From positions 2,507,001-2,571,000 of the forward strand of contig NZ_JAEAGP010000001.1 of the NCBI RefSeq assembly GCF_015999305.1: DNA of 64,000 bases, in the 5' to 3' direction. The stretch is from Erythrobacter sp. YJ-T3-07 (GTDB lineage Bacteria; Pseudomonadota; Alphaproteobacteria; Sphingomonadales; Sphingomonadaceae). Positions 34,678 to 42,548 of the stretch are shown here, one piece after another (the stretch's first letter is position 1; the number at the start of each line of letters is the position of its first letter). The notes beneath the pieces are model-generated. The model worked only from the letters and a program-made list of their open reading frames with translations. It was not told where the DNA came from and did not search any database. Both the position numbers and the translations under genes were made by a program.

Positions 34678-34728
34678 CGCGTCGCGTGGCGGCGACGCGA
34701 CTGGCTGACAAAGCCACCGGCACGTTTT
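34678..34728 (+). terminator. Tandem-hairpin terminator after the efflux operon
   Basis: An eight-base stem (CGCGTCGC at 34678-34685 with GCGACGCG at 34692-34699) is followed by a five-base stem (TGGCT/AGCCA, 34702-34716) and TTTT at 34725-34728. The U-tract is short, so termination may be partial. Confidence 0.5.
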
Positions 34729-34742
34729 AGTGCAAGCGGCGG

Positions 34743-35162
34743 ATGAAGCCCTTGCGCGCCTCGATTCGGGAATACCGACACCTTGCGCTCGCGCTGCTGC
34801 TGGTGGCGTTTTTTATCCGGGCGATAATCCCCGCAGGCTTCATGGTGTCCGCTGGCAGCGACACCGTTCTTTCGGTGACGATCTGTTCCGATGCCTCCGC
34901 CGGTCTCAAGCAGATGCAGCTGGTCATCCCGGGCAAGAAGCCGGCCAGCGGGCATTCGGATGGCATGGAGAAGGCCCAGCACTGCGCCTTCTCGAGCCTC
35001 GCAAAGGCGGCCGACGGTGCTGCCGATGCCGCACTGCTGGCGCTCGCCTTCGCCTTCATCCTCGTGCTCGGCCTGGCGCCGGTGCGGCGGCTTGCGTTAC
35101 AGCGAAACCCTTACCTCCGACCGCCGCTGCGCGGACCTCCGGCAGCGGCCCGACAATCCTAG
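34743..35162 (+). CDS. DUF2946-family membrane protein
   Basis: This 139-residue protein has an N-terminal membrane helix (LALALLLVAFFIRAIIPAGFM, residues 15-35). A middle region carries the DUF2946-like pattern (VTICSD, HCAFSSLA). A second helix near 95-115 is followed by an RGPPAA tail. The FIRAIIPAGFM and RGPPA signatures are typical of DUF2946, a family of unknown activity that accompanies copper-handling genes. It stands 65 bases upstream of the PCu(A)C chaperone and probably belongs to the same copper unit. Confidence 0.8.
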   Translation: MKPLRASIREYRHLALALLLVAFFIRAIIPAGFMVSAGSDTVLSVTICSDASAGLKQMQLVIPGKKPASGHSDGMEKAQHCAFSSLAKAADGAADAALLALAFAFILVLGLAPVRRLALQRNPYLRPPLRGPPAAARQS

Positions 35163-35227
35163 CCTGACCTGTCGGTTCTGCCGCCGCGCGCCCGGAATGC
35201 GCGTGCCGGCCTCTCGGAGTATAGAAA

Positions 35228-35773
35228 ATGGAATTCAAAACGACCCGCCCGCTGCGGCGGACCATTCACGCTGGCCTCGCCGCGCTGGGCTCTGCTGCGC
35301 TGATCCTTTCGGTTGGGGCGTGCAACTCACAACCTCAGCCCGAGGGCGCGGCTAGCGAAAACGCCAGCAGCGAGCTCGTCATCACCGCCCCCTGGTCGCG
35401 CGAGACCGCGAAGGGCCAGGACGCGGGCGGCGCCTTCATGACCATCGCCAATGAGGGCAGCGGCGCCGACCGGCTGCTCGGCGGATCGACCCCGGTGGCG
35501 GGCGACGTGCAAATCCACACGGTCGACATGACCGATGGCGTGATGCGCATGCGTCAGCTGTCCGACGGGCTGGAAATCCCCGCAGGCGACACGGTCACGC
35601 TGAAGCCGGGCAGCTTCCACATCATGCTGATGGGCCTCAATCACCCGCTTGAACGGGGCGAAACCGTCCCCCTGACGCTCACTTTCGCGAAGGCCGGGCC
35701 GGTCGAGGTGGAACTCATTGTCGAGCCGGTCGGCTCGCAAGGCCCTGATGTGGAGGGAGGAAGCGATGAGTGA
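35228..35773 (+). CDS. Periplasmic copper chaperone PCu(A)C
   Basis: This 181-residue Cu(I)-binding chaperone delivers copper to cytochrome oxidase. The signal sequence ends in a lipobox-like SVGAC near residue 36, suggesting a membrane-anchored lipoprotein. The copper motif is complete: IHTVDMTDGVMRMR near residue 97 and GSFHIMLMGL near residue 127, supplying the H-M and H-M ligands of the family pattern. The acidic tail ends DVEGGSDE. It overlaps the Sco gene by eight bases, which fits joint action in CuA assembly. Confidence 0.92.
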   Translation: MEFKTTRPLRRTIHAGLAALGSAALILSVGACNSQPQPEGAASENASSELVITAPWSRETAKGQDAGGAFMTIANEGSGADRLLGGSTPVAGDVQIHTVDMTDGVMRMRQLSDGLEIPAGDTVTLKPGSFHIMLMGLNHPLERGETVPLTLTFAKAGPVEVELIVEPVGSQGPDVEGGSDE

Positions 35774-36431
35774 TTCGTTTCCAGAGCTCGAAGAAGAAGA
35801 CCAGACGCCGGAGGAACGCGCGGCGGGTTTGAGAATCTTCCGCATGATCGTCTGGCTGTTCGTGGCGCTTTTCGCCGGGATGGGTCTGTTCGCCCTGTTC
35901 GGGCCGGACAGGCAACCCGCAGCGGATCAACCGACCGGTTATGCCGACACGGTGGGCGGCGCATTCTCGCTCACCGCCGCGGATGGTTCGACCGTCACCG
36001 ACCAGACACTGAAGGGAAAGCCATTTGCGATCTTCTTCGGTTTCACCCGATGCCCGGATGTGTGCCCGACGACACTCGCAAGCCTCGCCAAACTGCGCAA
36101 GCAGATGGGTGAGGATGGCGACAAGTTCCGAATCGTGTTCGTCTCAGTCGACCCCGGCTACGACAGTCCGGAAGATATCGGGCGCTATGTCGATCTGTTC
36201 GGCACACCGACCATCGGATTGACCGGGTCGGACGAAGAAATCGCCCGGATCACAAAGGCCTACCACGCCTTCTACAAGAAGGTGCCGACCGAGGGCGACG
36301 ACTACACCATCGACCACACCGCGTCGGTCTACCTGATGGATGCCGAGGGCAAGCTACGCTCGACCATCGACTATCACGAGGATCCGAAGACCTCGCTCGC
36401 CAAGCTGGAGCGGCTGGTCGACAAGACTTGA
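35766..36431 (+). CDS. SCO1/SenC-type copper-dependent thioredoxin-fold protein
   Basis: This 221-residue membrane-anchored protein is involved in assembling the CuA centre of cytochrome c oxidase. An N-terminal cytoplasmic stretch leads to a membrane helix near residues 26-48 (IVWLFVALFAGMGLFALF). The thioredoxin fold has the copper CxxxC in FTRCPDVCPTTL near residue 97 and the ligand His in IDHTASVYLMD near residue 183. VFVSVDPGYDSPE is also diagnostic. It overlaps pcuC at its start and is convergent with the NodT gene. Confidence 0.94.
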   Translation: MSDSFPELEEEDQTPEERAAGLRIFRMIVWLFVALFAGMGLFALFGPDRQPAADQPTGYADTVGGAFSLTAADGSTVTDQTLKGKPFAIFFGFTRCPDVCPTTLASLAKLRKQMGEDGDKFRIVFVSVDPGYDSPEDIGRYVDLFGTPTIGLTGSDEEIARITKAYHAFYKKVPTEGDDYTIDHTASVYLMDAEGKLRSTIDYHEDPKTSLAKLERLVDKT

Positions 36432-36439
36432 ACGGGTCC

Positions 36440-36472
36440 GGCGGTGTCCCGCGACTAGCGCGGGGCGCCGCC
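36440..36472. terminator. Strong hairpin between convergent sco and nodT genes
   Basis: Two 14-base arms (36440-36453 and 36459-36472) flank a five-base loop ACTAG. In the plus-strand RNA they pair fully with two G-U wobbles. The right arm is the last codons and stop of the minus-strand NodT gene. There is no U-tract, so it may act as a transcript-end stabiliser rather than a classical terminator. Confidence 0.4.
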
Positions 36473-37819
36473 GACCGCCTGATACAGCCCCACCAGCGTG
36501 GTCAGTTCGTCGGCCTTCGCCTGAACCAGCGAGAGTTCGACCCCGAGCAGCGCGCGCTGCGCATCGACCTGCTCGATATAGGGCGTATATCCCGCGCGGT
36601 AGCGGTTGCGCGCATGGCGCAGCGCATCCTCGACCGCGCTCCGCTGGGCCTCCAGCGCGGTCTGCTGTTCGCCGAGATTGGCCAGGATTGCCATCCGATC
36701 CTCCACCTCCCGGAAGGCACCAAGCACGGTGGAGCGATAGGCCCACGCAGCCTGATCGCGCTGCGCAGTTGCTCCGTCGAGCTGGGCCTGCAGCCGCCCG
36801 CCCTGGAAGATCGGGGCGAGGATGCTGCCGCCGAGCGACCAGACGCTGATCGGATCGGCAAGCAGGTCGGAGAGGGCCAGTCCCGCGCTCGCCCCCAGAT
36901 CGATCGATGGCATGAAATCGGCGCGCGCGACGCGCATTTTGGCATCGGCTGCGGCAATCCGGTATTCCGCCGCGGCGATATCCGGTCTGCGGCGCAGAAG
37001 TTCCGAAGGGAGCGTTGCGGGCGGTGCCGGAGCCACCAGTTCGTCCAGCGTCCCGCCGCGCTCGATGCCGCCGGGCAGTTCCCCGGTCAGGACCGAGAGC
37101 GCATTCTCCTGCCGCGCAATCTGCGCCTTCAATTGCGGGACCAGCTGCGCGGTCGCCTGATATTCGGCCTCCGCCTGCCGCAAGGGCAGCTGCGACGTAT
37201 AGCCGACCTCGGCACGGTCGCGGGCGAACTTGAGCGCGTCCTGACGCGCCGCCAGCGTATCCTCCAGCACCGCGAGCCGCGCATCCAGCGCGAGCAGCGT
37301 GATATAGCCCGTGGCGGTGGCCGCGCTCACCGCGAGACGTGCGGCTTCCTCACCAGAAGCGCTCGCCGCGACGCCTGCCTCTGCCGCATCGACGCGCGCG
37401 GCGTTCTTGCCGAACAGGTCGAGTTCGTAGGAGGCGCGAAAGGTCGGCTGGGCCGCAACCGACTCCTGTGGCCGCCCCAGCGCCGACACCTCGCGCTGTA
37501 CTCCGCCTTCGACGCCCACGCCGAGGGATGGCAGCAGGTACCCGCGTGAAGCCTGTTCGGTCGCGCGTGCCTCATCCACCCGTGCCGCAGCGATGCGGAC
37601 ATCGGGATTGTTGAGCCTCGCCTGTTCGACGAGGCGGGACAGCTGCGGATCGCCGAAGCTTTCCCACCATGCCGCCTCGACCGGAGCGCTCGCACCCAGC
37701 TGCGTGCGCCACTCGATCGGCGGCGTCACGGCGGATCCCACGGGGGCATCCTGCAGGCTCGGCGCGCAGGCGGACAGCGCGAGCGCGGATGTGAACAGAA
37801 GGGCAAGAGACTTGCGCAT
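36455..37819 (-). CDS. NodT-family outer-membrane efflux lipoprotein
   Basis: This 454-residue outer-membrane factor for an EmrAB-type pump has a lipoprotein signal SALALSACAP with the lipid-anchored Cys near residue 18. EWRTQLGASAPVEAAWWESFGDPQL near residue 36 is the classic NodT/OprM N-terminus. Two OEP repeats contain ASYELDLFGKNAARVDAA-type and SWSLGGSILAPIFQGGRL-type motifs. It is the distal gene of the TetR-EmrB-EmrA-NodT operon, six bases after the EmrA gene. Confidence 0.93.
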   Translation of the reverse strand: MRKSLALLFTSALALSACAPSLQDAPVGSAVTPPIEWRTQLGASAPVEAAWWESFGDPQLSRLVEQARLNNPDVRIAAARVDEARATEQASRGYLLPSLGVGVEGGVQREVSALGRPQESVAAQPTFRASYELDLFGKNAARVDAAEAGVAASASGEEAARLAVSAATATGYITLLALDARLAVLEDTLAARQDALKFARDRAEVGYTSQLPLRQAEAEYQATAQLVPQLKAQIARQENALSVLTGELPGGIERGGTLDELVAPAPPATLPSELLRRRPDIAAAEYRIAAADAKMRVARADFMPSIDLGASAGLALSDLLADPISVWSLGGSILAPIFQGGRLQAQLDGATAQRDQAAWAYRSTVLGAFREVEDRMAILANLGEQQTALEAQRSAVEDALRHARNRYRAGYTPYIEQVDAQRALLGVELSLVQAKADELTTLVGLYQAVGGAPR

Positions 37820-37824
37820 AACGA

Positions 37825-38943
37825 TCACTCCTTCGTGTGAACGGTCGCGACGACCGACATGCCCGGCCCCAGCCGCTCGGCAGCCTTCTGACCCTTGTCG
37901 AGGACGATGCGCACCGCGATGCGCTGCGGCACCTTCACGAAATTGCCCGCCCCCGTGTCCGGCTTGACGATGCTGAATTCGCTGCTGGCGGCAGGCGCAA
38001 TGCTCTGCACACGCCCGGTCAGTTCCAGCCCGCCCAGCGCATCGACTTCCAGTGTCGCCCGCTGGCCCACCGCCATCTCGGCGGTCTGGGTTTCCTTGAA
38101 GTTGGCGACCACCCACAGCTCGTCCGGCACGATGTACATCAGCTGGGTGCCCGCGCTGACGAGCTGGCCGACGCGCGCGGTAATCTCGCTCAGGCGGCCC
38201 GAACGCGGCGCGCGGATTTCGGTGCGGGAAAGCTCGATCTCGGCGAGGTCTTTCGATGCCTCGGCACCGGCAACCTGCGCTTCCAGCCCACCACGACCGA
38301 CCGTGACCGACCGCACGTTCTCGGCAGCGATAGCCCGCTGGGCCTCTGCCTGCTGCACACCGGCCTGCGCCTGCTGCAAGGCGGCGCGCGCCTGGTCGCG
38401 CTCGCGTAGCGAGACCGATCCCTCGTCGACCAGTTCGGCAATGCGGTTCATGTCCGCCTGCGCCTTTTGCAGCGCGGCGCGCGCGCTCGTCACAGCGGCG
38501 GTCTGCAGCTTGAGCTGCGCCTGGGCGGAGCGCAGGCTCTGCGCGCTGTTGGCCAGTGCAGCCTGCTGCGCAGCGGAGTTCGCCGAGCCTTGCAGGACCT
38601 TCTGTTGGAAAGGCGCGTCGTCGATCCGCGCCAGCAGATCGCCCTTTTCGACCCGCTGGAAATCGGTGACGGGCACTTCGGTCAGATAGCCGGCGACCTG
38701 CGGGCTCACCACCGTGGTGCGGCCGCGCACATAGGCGTTGTTGGTCGTCTCGTCCCCACCGGCGAAGGGCGGGAGGCCCCAAGCATAGAGCGCGGCGAGC
38801 ACGCCTGCCAGAATCAGCAGGACCGCGACGATGATACGCCGGCGCGAAGCATTGGGAGACCAGCCCTTGTCCGACTCCGCCTCTGCGGGCGCGTCTTCAA
38901 CAACCTCGGGTTCTGGCTCGGTCTGTGAAGGGGAGTTTGTCAT
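37825..38943 (-). CDS. EmrA-like HlyD-family efflux adaptor
   Basis: This 372-residue adaptor has one N-terminal membrane helix (RRIIVAVLLILAGVLAALYA) near residues 36-55. The barrel-sandwich signature NNAYVRGRTTVVSPQVAGYLTEVPV follows near 85. An alpha-hairpin spans about 130-230, then EIRAPRSGRLSEITARVGQLV. It couples the EmrB-like MFS pump to the NodT channel. Its ATG overlaps the EmrB stop by four bases. Confidence 0.93.
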   Translation of the reverse strand: MTNSPSQTEPEPEVVEDAPAEAESDKGWSPNASRRRIIVAVLLILAGVLAALYAWGLPPFAGGDETTNNAYVRGRTTVVSPQVAGYLTEVPVTDFQRVEKGDLLARIDDAPFQQKVLQGSANSAAQQAALANSAQSLRSAQAQLKLQTAAVTSARAALQKAQADMNRIAELVDEGSVSLRERDQARAALQQAQAGVQQAEAQRAIAAENVRSVTVGRGGLEAQVAGAEASKDLAEIELSRTEIRAPRSGRLSEITARVGQLVSAGTQLMYIVPDELWVVANFKETQTAEMAVGQRATLEVDALGGLELTGRVQSIAPAASSEFSIVKPDTGAGNFVKVPQRIAVRIVLDKGQKAAERLGPGMSVVATVHTKE

Positions 38944-40625
38944 TGTCTGGTCCTTGCGAGCATGGCCTCAAGCGAAGCCAGTTCCTTGGCGAGCGGATTG
39001 CGCCCGCGTATCTTGTTGATGAGCCACGGCACGAGCACCGCGGCAAAGGTTATCGCGGCGAGCGTGCCGACGAGGAAGAACACATCGTTGAATGCCAGCA
39101 CCGCGGCCTCGCGCCCGACCGACTGCGAGACGCTGGCGGATGCCGCCTGCTGCTGCAGCGCCGGGTCCGACTGAACCGGCGCGATCCGCCGGGCCGCGTT
39201 CGAAAGCGCCTGCGCGAGCTGGATATTGCCGAGCGTGAGCATGCTTCCCGCGTCGATCAGGTGGGTCTTCAACCGGATCGTGTAAAAGGCGGAGAGCAAC
39301 GACGAACCTGCAAGCCCGCCGATCGACTGCGACAGCGAAAAGATCGCGATGAAACTGATCACGAATCTGGGCCCTGCGACCAGCGCACGGACCATGCCTT
39401 CCATCATGATCGGCCCCATCGCGAACACCGCGGCGAAAGCGATCGCGGCCTGTGTCCAGTAAACGTCCTGCGGCCGTGTCATCACCCCGGTTCGGGTGTC
39501 GGCAAAGGCGGCGATGCAGATCACAAGAATCGCGAACAGCACCGGACGCGTCAGATCCCTGGGATCGAGACGAACGACAGAGAGCACCATCCCGGCTGTG
39601 GTCGCGCCGGTCAGCACCCAGAAATATCCGATCAGCTGGTCGTTGCTATAGCCCAGCGCGGAGAACATCCCGCTCGCACCGAAGCCCTGTTCGGCAACCA
39701 GCACGCGCACCGTCGCGCCGATTACAGCGAGGCTGAGGACCGCGCGGCTCGACAGCCAGCTCAGGTCGAGCATCGGGCTCTTGCGATTGGCCTCGATCAG
39801 GAAGCAGCCGCCAAGGCCGAGGATCGCGATGACCAGCGCGTAACCGAGCCACGGCGTATCCCACCACTGGATGCGGCCCTGGATGAGGAAGGTGCACAGC
39901 GCGCACACACCGATGACGAAGAGCGCAATGCTCGGGATGTCGAGCGCCTCGAACGTGTCCTTTCTTTCCCCCGGCGGAAGCCGCAGGAGATAGACCATCC
40001 CGAAGCCCAGCAGCGACAGGGCAAACTGGAACTGGAACACGTGGCTCATATCGCTGTCGACCAGCAGCGTCGGCGACAGCGCCCGGGTCAGAGGGAAGGC
40101 AATCTGACTGAGGCCGATCGAAATCACCAGCCCGGCAACCCTCATCGCTGCCGGCAGTCCCTGCATGAGGTAGTAGATCGTGAGCGCGGACAAGCCGCTT
40201 GCCGCAATCCCTGCCACCGCGCGCGCCGCCAGTTCGGGATAATAGCCCGGGCCGATCATCTGCACGAAATTGGCCGCAACCAGCCCTGCCATCGCCCAGC
40301 GGACGAAAGGCTGGATGCCGAACTGCTGCCGCACGCGAAACAGCAGCATGCTCATGCAGGAATAGGTCGAATAGAACGCCACGGTGAGCCAGCCCGACTC
40401 CACCGGCGTCAGCGCGAACTCGGCCTGAAGCGCACCCGAGTTGGCCAGCAGGAAACCATTCTGGCTGCCCCCGACGAGCCCGATGAACAGACCGATCGCA
40501 AGATAGGCCGCGCGGCGACGCGCCGGATGATCGGGATTGGCAGGCGATCCCGGGAGGATCGGCATCTCATGCGGCTTGAACCGATAACTGACCGCATGGT
40601 CGAAAAGGGGCGGGCGATCACTCAC
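38940..40625 (-). CDS. EmrB/QacA (DHA2) family MFS drug transporter
   Basis: This 561-residue MFS protein, of the length expected for 14 transmembrane helices, shows helices throughout from about residue 38 (YLAIGLFIGLVGGSQNGFLL) to 540. Charged loop residues include RLPPGERKD and RLDPRDLTRP. It is a proton-coupled exporter of hydrophobic toxic compounds working with EmrA-like and NodT-like partners encoded downstream. It overlaps the TetR gene by eight bases at its start. A C-terminal cytoplasmic tail is rich in basic residues. Confidence 0.92.
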   Translation of the reverse strand: MSDRPPLFDHAVSYRFKPHEMPILPGSPANPDHPARRRAAYLAIGLFIGLVGGSQNGFLLANSGALQAEFALTPVESGWLTVAFYSTYSCMSMLLFRVRQQFGIQPFVRWAMAGLVAANFVQMIGPGYYPELAARAVAGIAASGLSALTIYYLMQGLPAAMRVAGLVISIGLSQIAFPLTRALSPTLLVDSDMSHVFQFQFALSLLGFGMVYLLRLPPGERKDTFEALDIPSIALFVIGVCALCTFLIQGRIQWWDTPWLGYALVIAILGLGGCFLIEANRKSPMLDLSWLSSRAVLSLAVIGATVRVLVAEQGFGASGMFSALGYSNDQLIGYFWVLTGATTAGMVLSVVRLDPRDLTRPVLFAILVICIAAFADTRTGVMTRPQDVYWTQAAIAFAAVFAMGPIMMEGMVRALVAGPRFVISFIAIFSLSQSIGGLAGSSLLSAFYTIRLKTHLIDAGSMLTLGNIQLAQALSNAARRIAPVQSDPALQQQAASASVSQSVGREAAVLAFNDVFFLVGTLAAITFAAVLVPWLINKIRGRNPLAKELASLEAMLARTRQ

Positions 40626-41250
40626 AGCGCAATGCTCCGTCGATCAGAGTGTCTTCGAGCGCCGCCTCGAACGCGCGGTCGTCAGCCACATTATCGACCA
40701 GCTTGGCGAGGCGTTCCCGCCGGGCGACGGTACTCGCCGCTGCATAGATGAAGTTGGCCACCCTGAATTGCAGGTGATGCACATCGCGCTCGCACTCTGC
40801 GGCAGCCGCCTGGGCGAGATCGAAGAAATAGCGGTGCAGCGGCAGCGAAAGCTCGTCGAGCAGCCAGTCGTTGCGCTCGGAATCGATCGTGATGTCGCGC
40901 AGTAGCAGCCGCGGCATATCCGGGTGCGCAAGCTGGTAGTCGATGAAGGCCCTCATCGCGTGGCGCAGACGTTCACGGGCAGGCTTCGCCTGCGTGTCCG
41001 CCATCGCCCGGTCGAGCGCTGCGTGTAGATCCTTCGCCGATTGCGAGACGATCGACTTCCACAAGCCAGCCTTGCCGCCGAAACGATAGCCGATCAGCGC
41101 GACGTCGATATTCGCGTCGGAGGCGATTTCACGCAGCGAGGTCGCTTCGTACCCTCTTGTGGCGAAGCGCCGCCGGCCGGCGTCGGCGATCGCCGCGCTC
41201 GTATCCGTATCGCTCTTTCTGGGCCGTCCCGGCCCGCGTCGCTTGTTCAC
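40618..41250 (-). CDS. TetR-family transcriptional repressor
   Basis: This 210-residue regulator has an N-terminal helix-turn-helix near residues 15-60 (AIADAGRRRFATRGYEATSLREI, then DANIDVALIGYRFGGKAGLW) and a ligand-binding C-terminal domain. A basic N-terminus KRRGPGRPRK precedes it. It is the first gene of its efflux operon, so it probably represses its own operon and is released by a pump substrate. Two regulatory elements precede it: a hairpin covering its Shine-Dalgarno (41255-41271) and a large palindrome (41283-41326). Confidence 0.93.
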   Translation of the reverse strand: MNKRRGPGRPRKSDTDTSAAIADAGRRRFATRGYEATSLREIASDANIDVALIGYRFGGKAGLWKSIVSQSAKDLHAALDRAMADTQAKPARERLRHAMRAFIDYQLAHPDMPRLLLRDITIDSERNDWLLDELSLPLHRYFFDLAQAAAAECERDVHHLQFRVANFIYAAASTVARRERLAKLVDNVADDRAFEAALEDTLIDGALRCE

Positions 41251-41254
41251 TCTA

Positions 41255-41271
41255 CGCTCCTGTCAGGAGCG
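41255..41271 (-). promoter_or_regulatory. Hairpin that buries the tetR ribosome-binding site
   Basis: In the minus-strand transcript CGCTCCT and AGGAGCG pair around a GAC triloop. The AGGAG in the 3' arm is the only Shine-Dalgarno for ATG 41250, nine bases downstream. Folding would lower translation of the operon's regulator. Confidence 0.5.
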
Positions 41272-41282
41272 CGATTTAGGAG

Positions 41283-41326
41283 GCGCCTCGAATATATTCA
41301 ATAGCCGTTGAATATATTCGAGGCGC
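41283..41326. promoter_or_regulatory. 44-bp inverted repeat, probable TetR operator
   Basis: Two perfect 19-base arms (41283-41301 and 41308-41326) flank TAGCCG. Each arm contains the ten-base palindrome GAATATATTC (41290-41299 and 41310-41319), spaced 20 bases centre to centre, about two helical turns. It lies 33 bases before tetR, so it fits binding of two TetR dimers over the promoter. Confidence 0.75.
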
Positions 41327-41392
41327 TGCTTGCCGACCGGCGAAAGAGCTGAGAACTCCGCTGAAAGTCGCCAGCTGCACCGCCCGTGTCGA

Positions 41393-41800
41393 TCAGTCCG
41401 ATACCTGGGCCGACCGGCATGGCCTGGCCCGGCTTCGCCAGTTGAGAATATGGGCCGCGGCAACCAGTGCCGCGCCAAGTGTCGTGAGCCCGGTTTCAAG
41501 CGCCACAGTATGGGCAAACAGGCCCGAGATCATCAGCGCCAGCCCGGCAAAGCCGAGGGCCAGCCGGGGTCCCGCCCTGCCCGCACCATGCCGTGATTTC
41601 AGCAGGACATAGCTGGTCAGCGGCCCCGCGATGAGCACCATGACGAGATGAAACTCTTCCGGCAGCGAGAGCGCAGTGCTCCAGCTCGGCAGGATGGCGA
41701 TGGCCAGTGGGAAGACGAGGCAATGGATGAGGCAGGCGGTCGACAGCGTCACGCCGGCACCATCCATCGCGGCGGCGACACCTCTGCTACGCGGCCTCAC
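41393..41800 (-). CDS. MerC-domain membrane protein
   Basis: This 135-residue protein of the MerC family has four predicted membrane helices and the motif LSTACLIHCLVFPLAIA near residue 19, whose Cys and His resemble the metal-binding pair of MerC. HILNWRSRARPC lies near the C-terminus. Chromosomal MerC relatives next to DUF1826 are thought to handle zinc rather than mercury. It overlaps the DUF1826 stop by four bases, and both lie behind a Zur-like box. Confidence 0.87.
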   Translation of the reverse strand: MRPRSRGVAAAMDGAGVTLSTACLIHCLVFPLAIAILPSWSTALSLPEEFHLVMVLIAGPLTSYVLLKSRHGAGRAGPRLALGFAGLALMISGLFAHTVALETGLTTLGAALVAAAHILNWRSRARPCRSAQVSD

Positions 41801-42387
41801 GCGCCCGGCTCCGGGTCGATCCGCGGCGTATCGATCGCCAGCAGCAAGCGCCGTTCACCGGTGCCCGCGATGGGTGGGGAACGGTGCAGACAGGGATCAT
41901 GCCCCTCGCCGAACTGCCAGCCTTTGACCAGTGCGATATCGCCCGCGTCGATATTCCACACCTCCCCGCCCGGCACGTTGTCGCAGGCGAATTGCGTGCC
42001 GCGCCCCGCATAGGTGGTGATGAGCCGCAGGTCGGTGAAATCCGCGTGGAGCTTGCAACAGGAATCATCATCGACCAGCTCGAGCCGCAGACGCACCTCG
42101 TCGCAGAGCATCAACGCCGCGAGGCGGGTGGCGAGCATGGCGATATCCTCCGTCAGCGCACCGGGCAGATCACCCAATGCGGCGGCCGCGCGATCGGGCG
42201 CACCGCTCGCGCGCAACGTGAACGGATCGCGCGTCAGCAGATGCCTGTCGCAAAGCGGCACCGCTCGGCGCTGCACGACCAGCGGATGTTCCGGTCGCCG
42301 TATCGCGCTCCAGTCATCGGTGAAACACGCGTAGTCGGTGGCGTTCGAGGACGAAGGCGGACGAGGGAGAGATGCGGCAACTTGCAT
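41797..42387 (-). CDS. DUF1826 domain protein (zinc-responsive context)
   Basis: This is a 196-residue protein from ATG 42387. GTG 42411 would add eight residues and neither has a clear ribosome site. The family signature includes DDDSCCKLHADFTDLRLITTY near residue 108 and PGGEVWNIDAGDIALVKG near residue 143, with many Cys, His and Asp that could bind metal. The function is unknown. It pairs with MerC and stands downstream of a palindrome resembling an alphaproteobacterial Zur site, so a role under zinc limitation is likely by context. Confidence 0.85.
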   Translation of the reverse strand: MQVAASLPRPPSSSNATDYACFTDDWSAIRRPEHPLVVQRRAVPLCDRHLLTRDPFTLRASGAPDRAAAALGDLPGALTEDIAMLATRLAALMLCDEVRLRLELVDDDSCCKLHADFTDLRLITTYAGRGTQFACDNVPGGEVWNIDAGDIALVKGWQFGEGHDPCLHRSPPIAGTGERRLLLAIDTPRIDPEPGA

Positions 42388-42455
42388 GATTGGGCGATTT
42401 TCTTTCGACACCGGTGTTGGCTCGGCACCCGCCGAGACGCTCGAGCTAATATATG

Positions 42456-42468
42456 TGATATTATATCA
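42456..42468. promoter_or_regulatory. Zur-like operator
   Basis: TGATAT-T-ATATCA is a perfect six-plus-six palindrome centred at 42462, extended by ATG/CAT flanks. It resembles the A/T-rich TGTTATATTATAACA-type Zur boxes of alphaproteobacteria. It lies between the DUF1826-MerC pair and the divergent PhoX-like gene and could control both. Confidence 0.6.
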
Positions 42469-42548
42469 TACATTTCAAGCTGCGATCGTGCTCATTTTCG
42501 GTTATGGCGCGTGCCACCGATTCCCTATCCCGCTCACAGGAAGACCCG

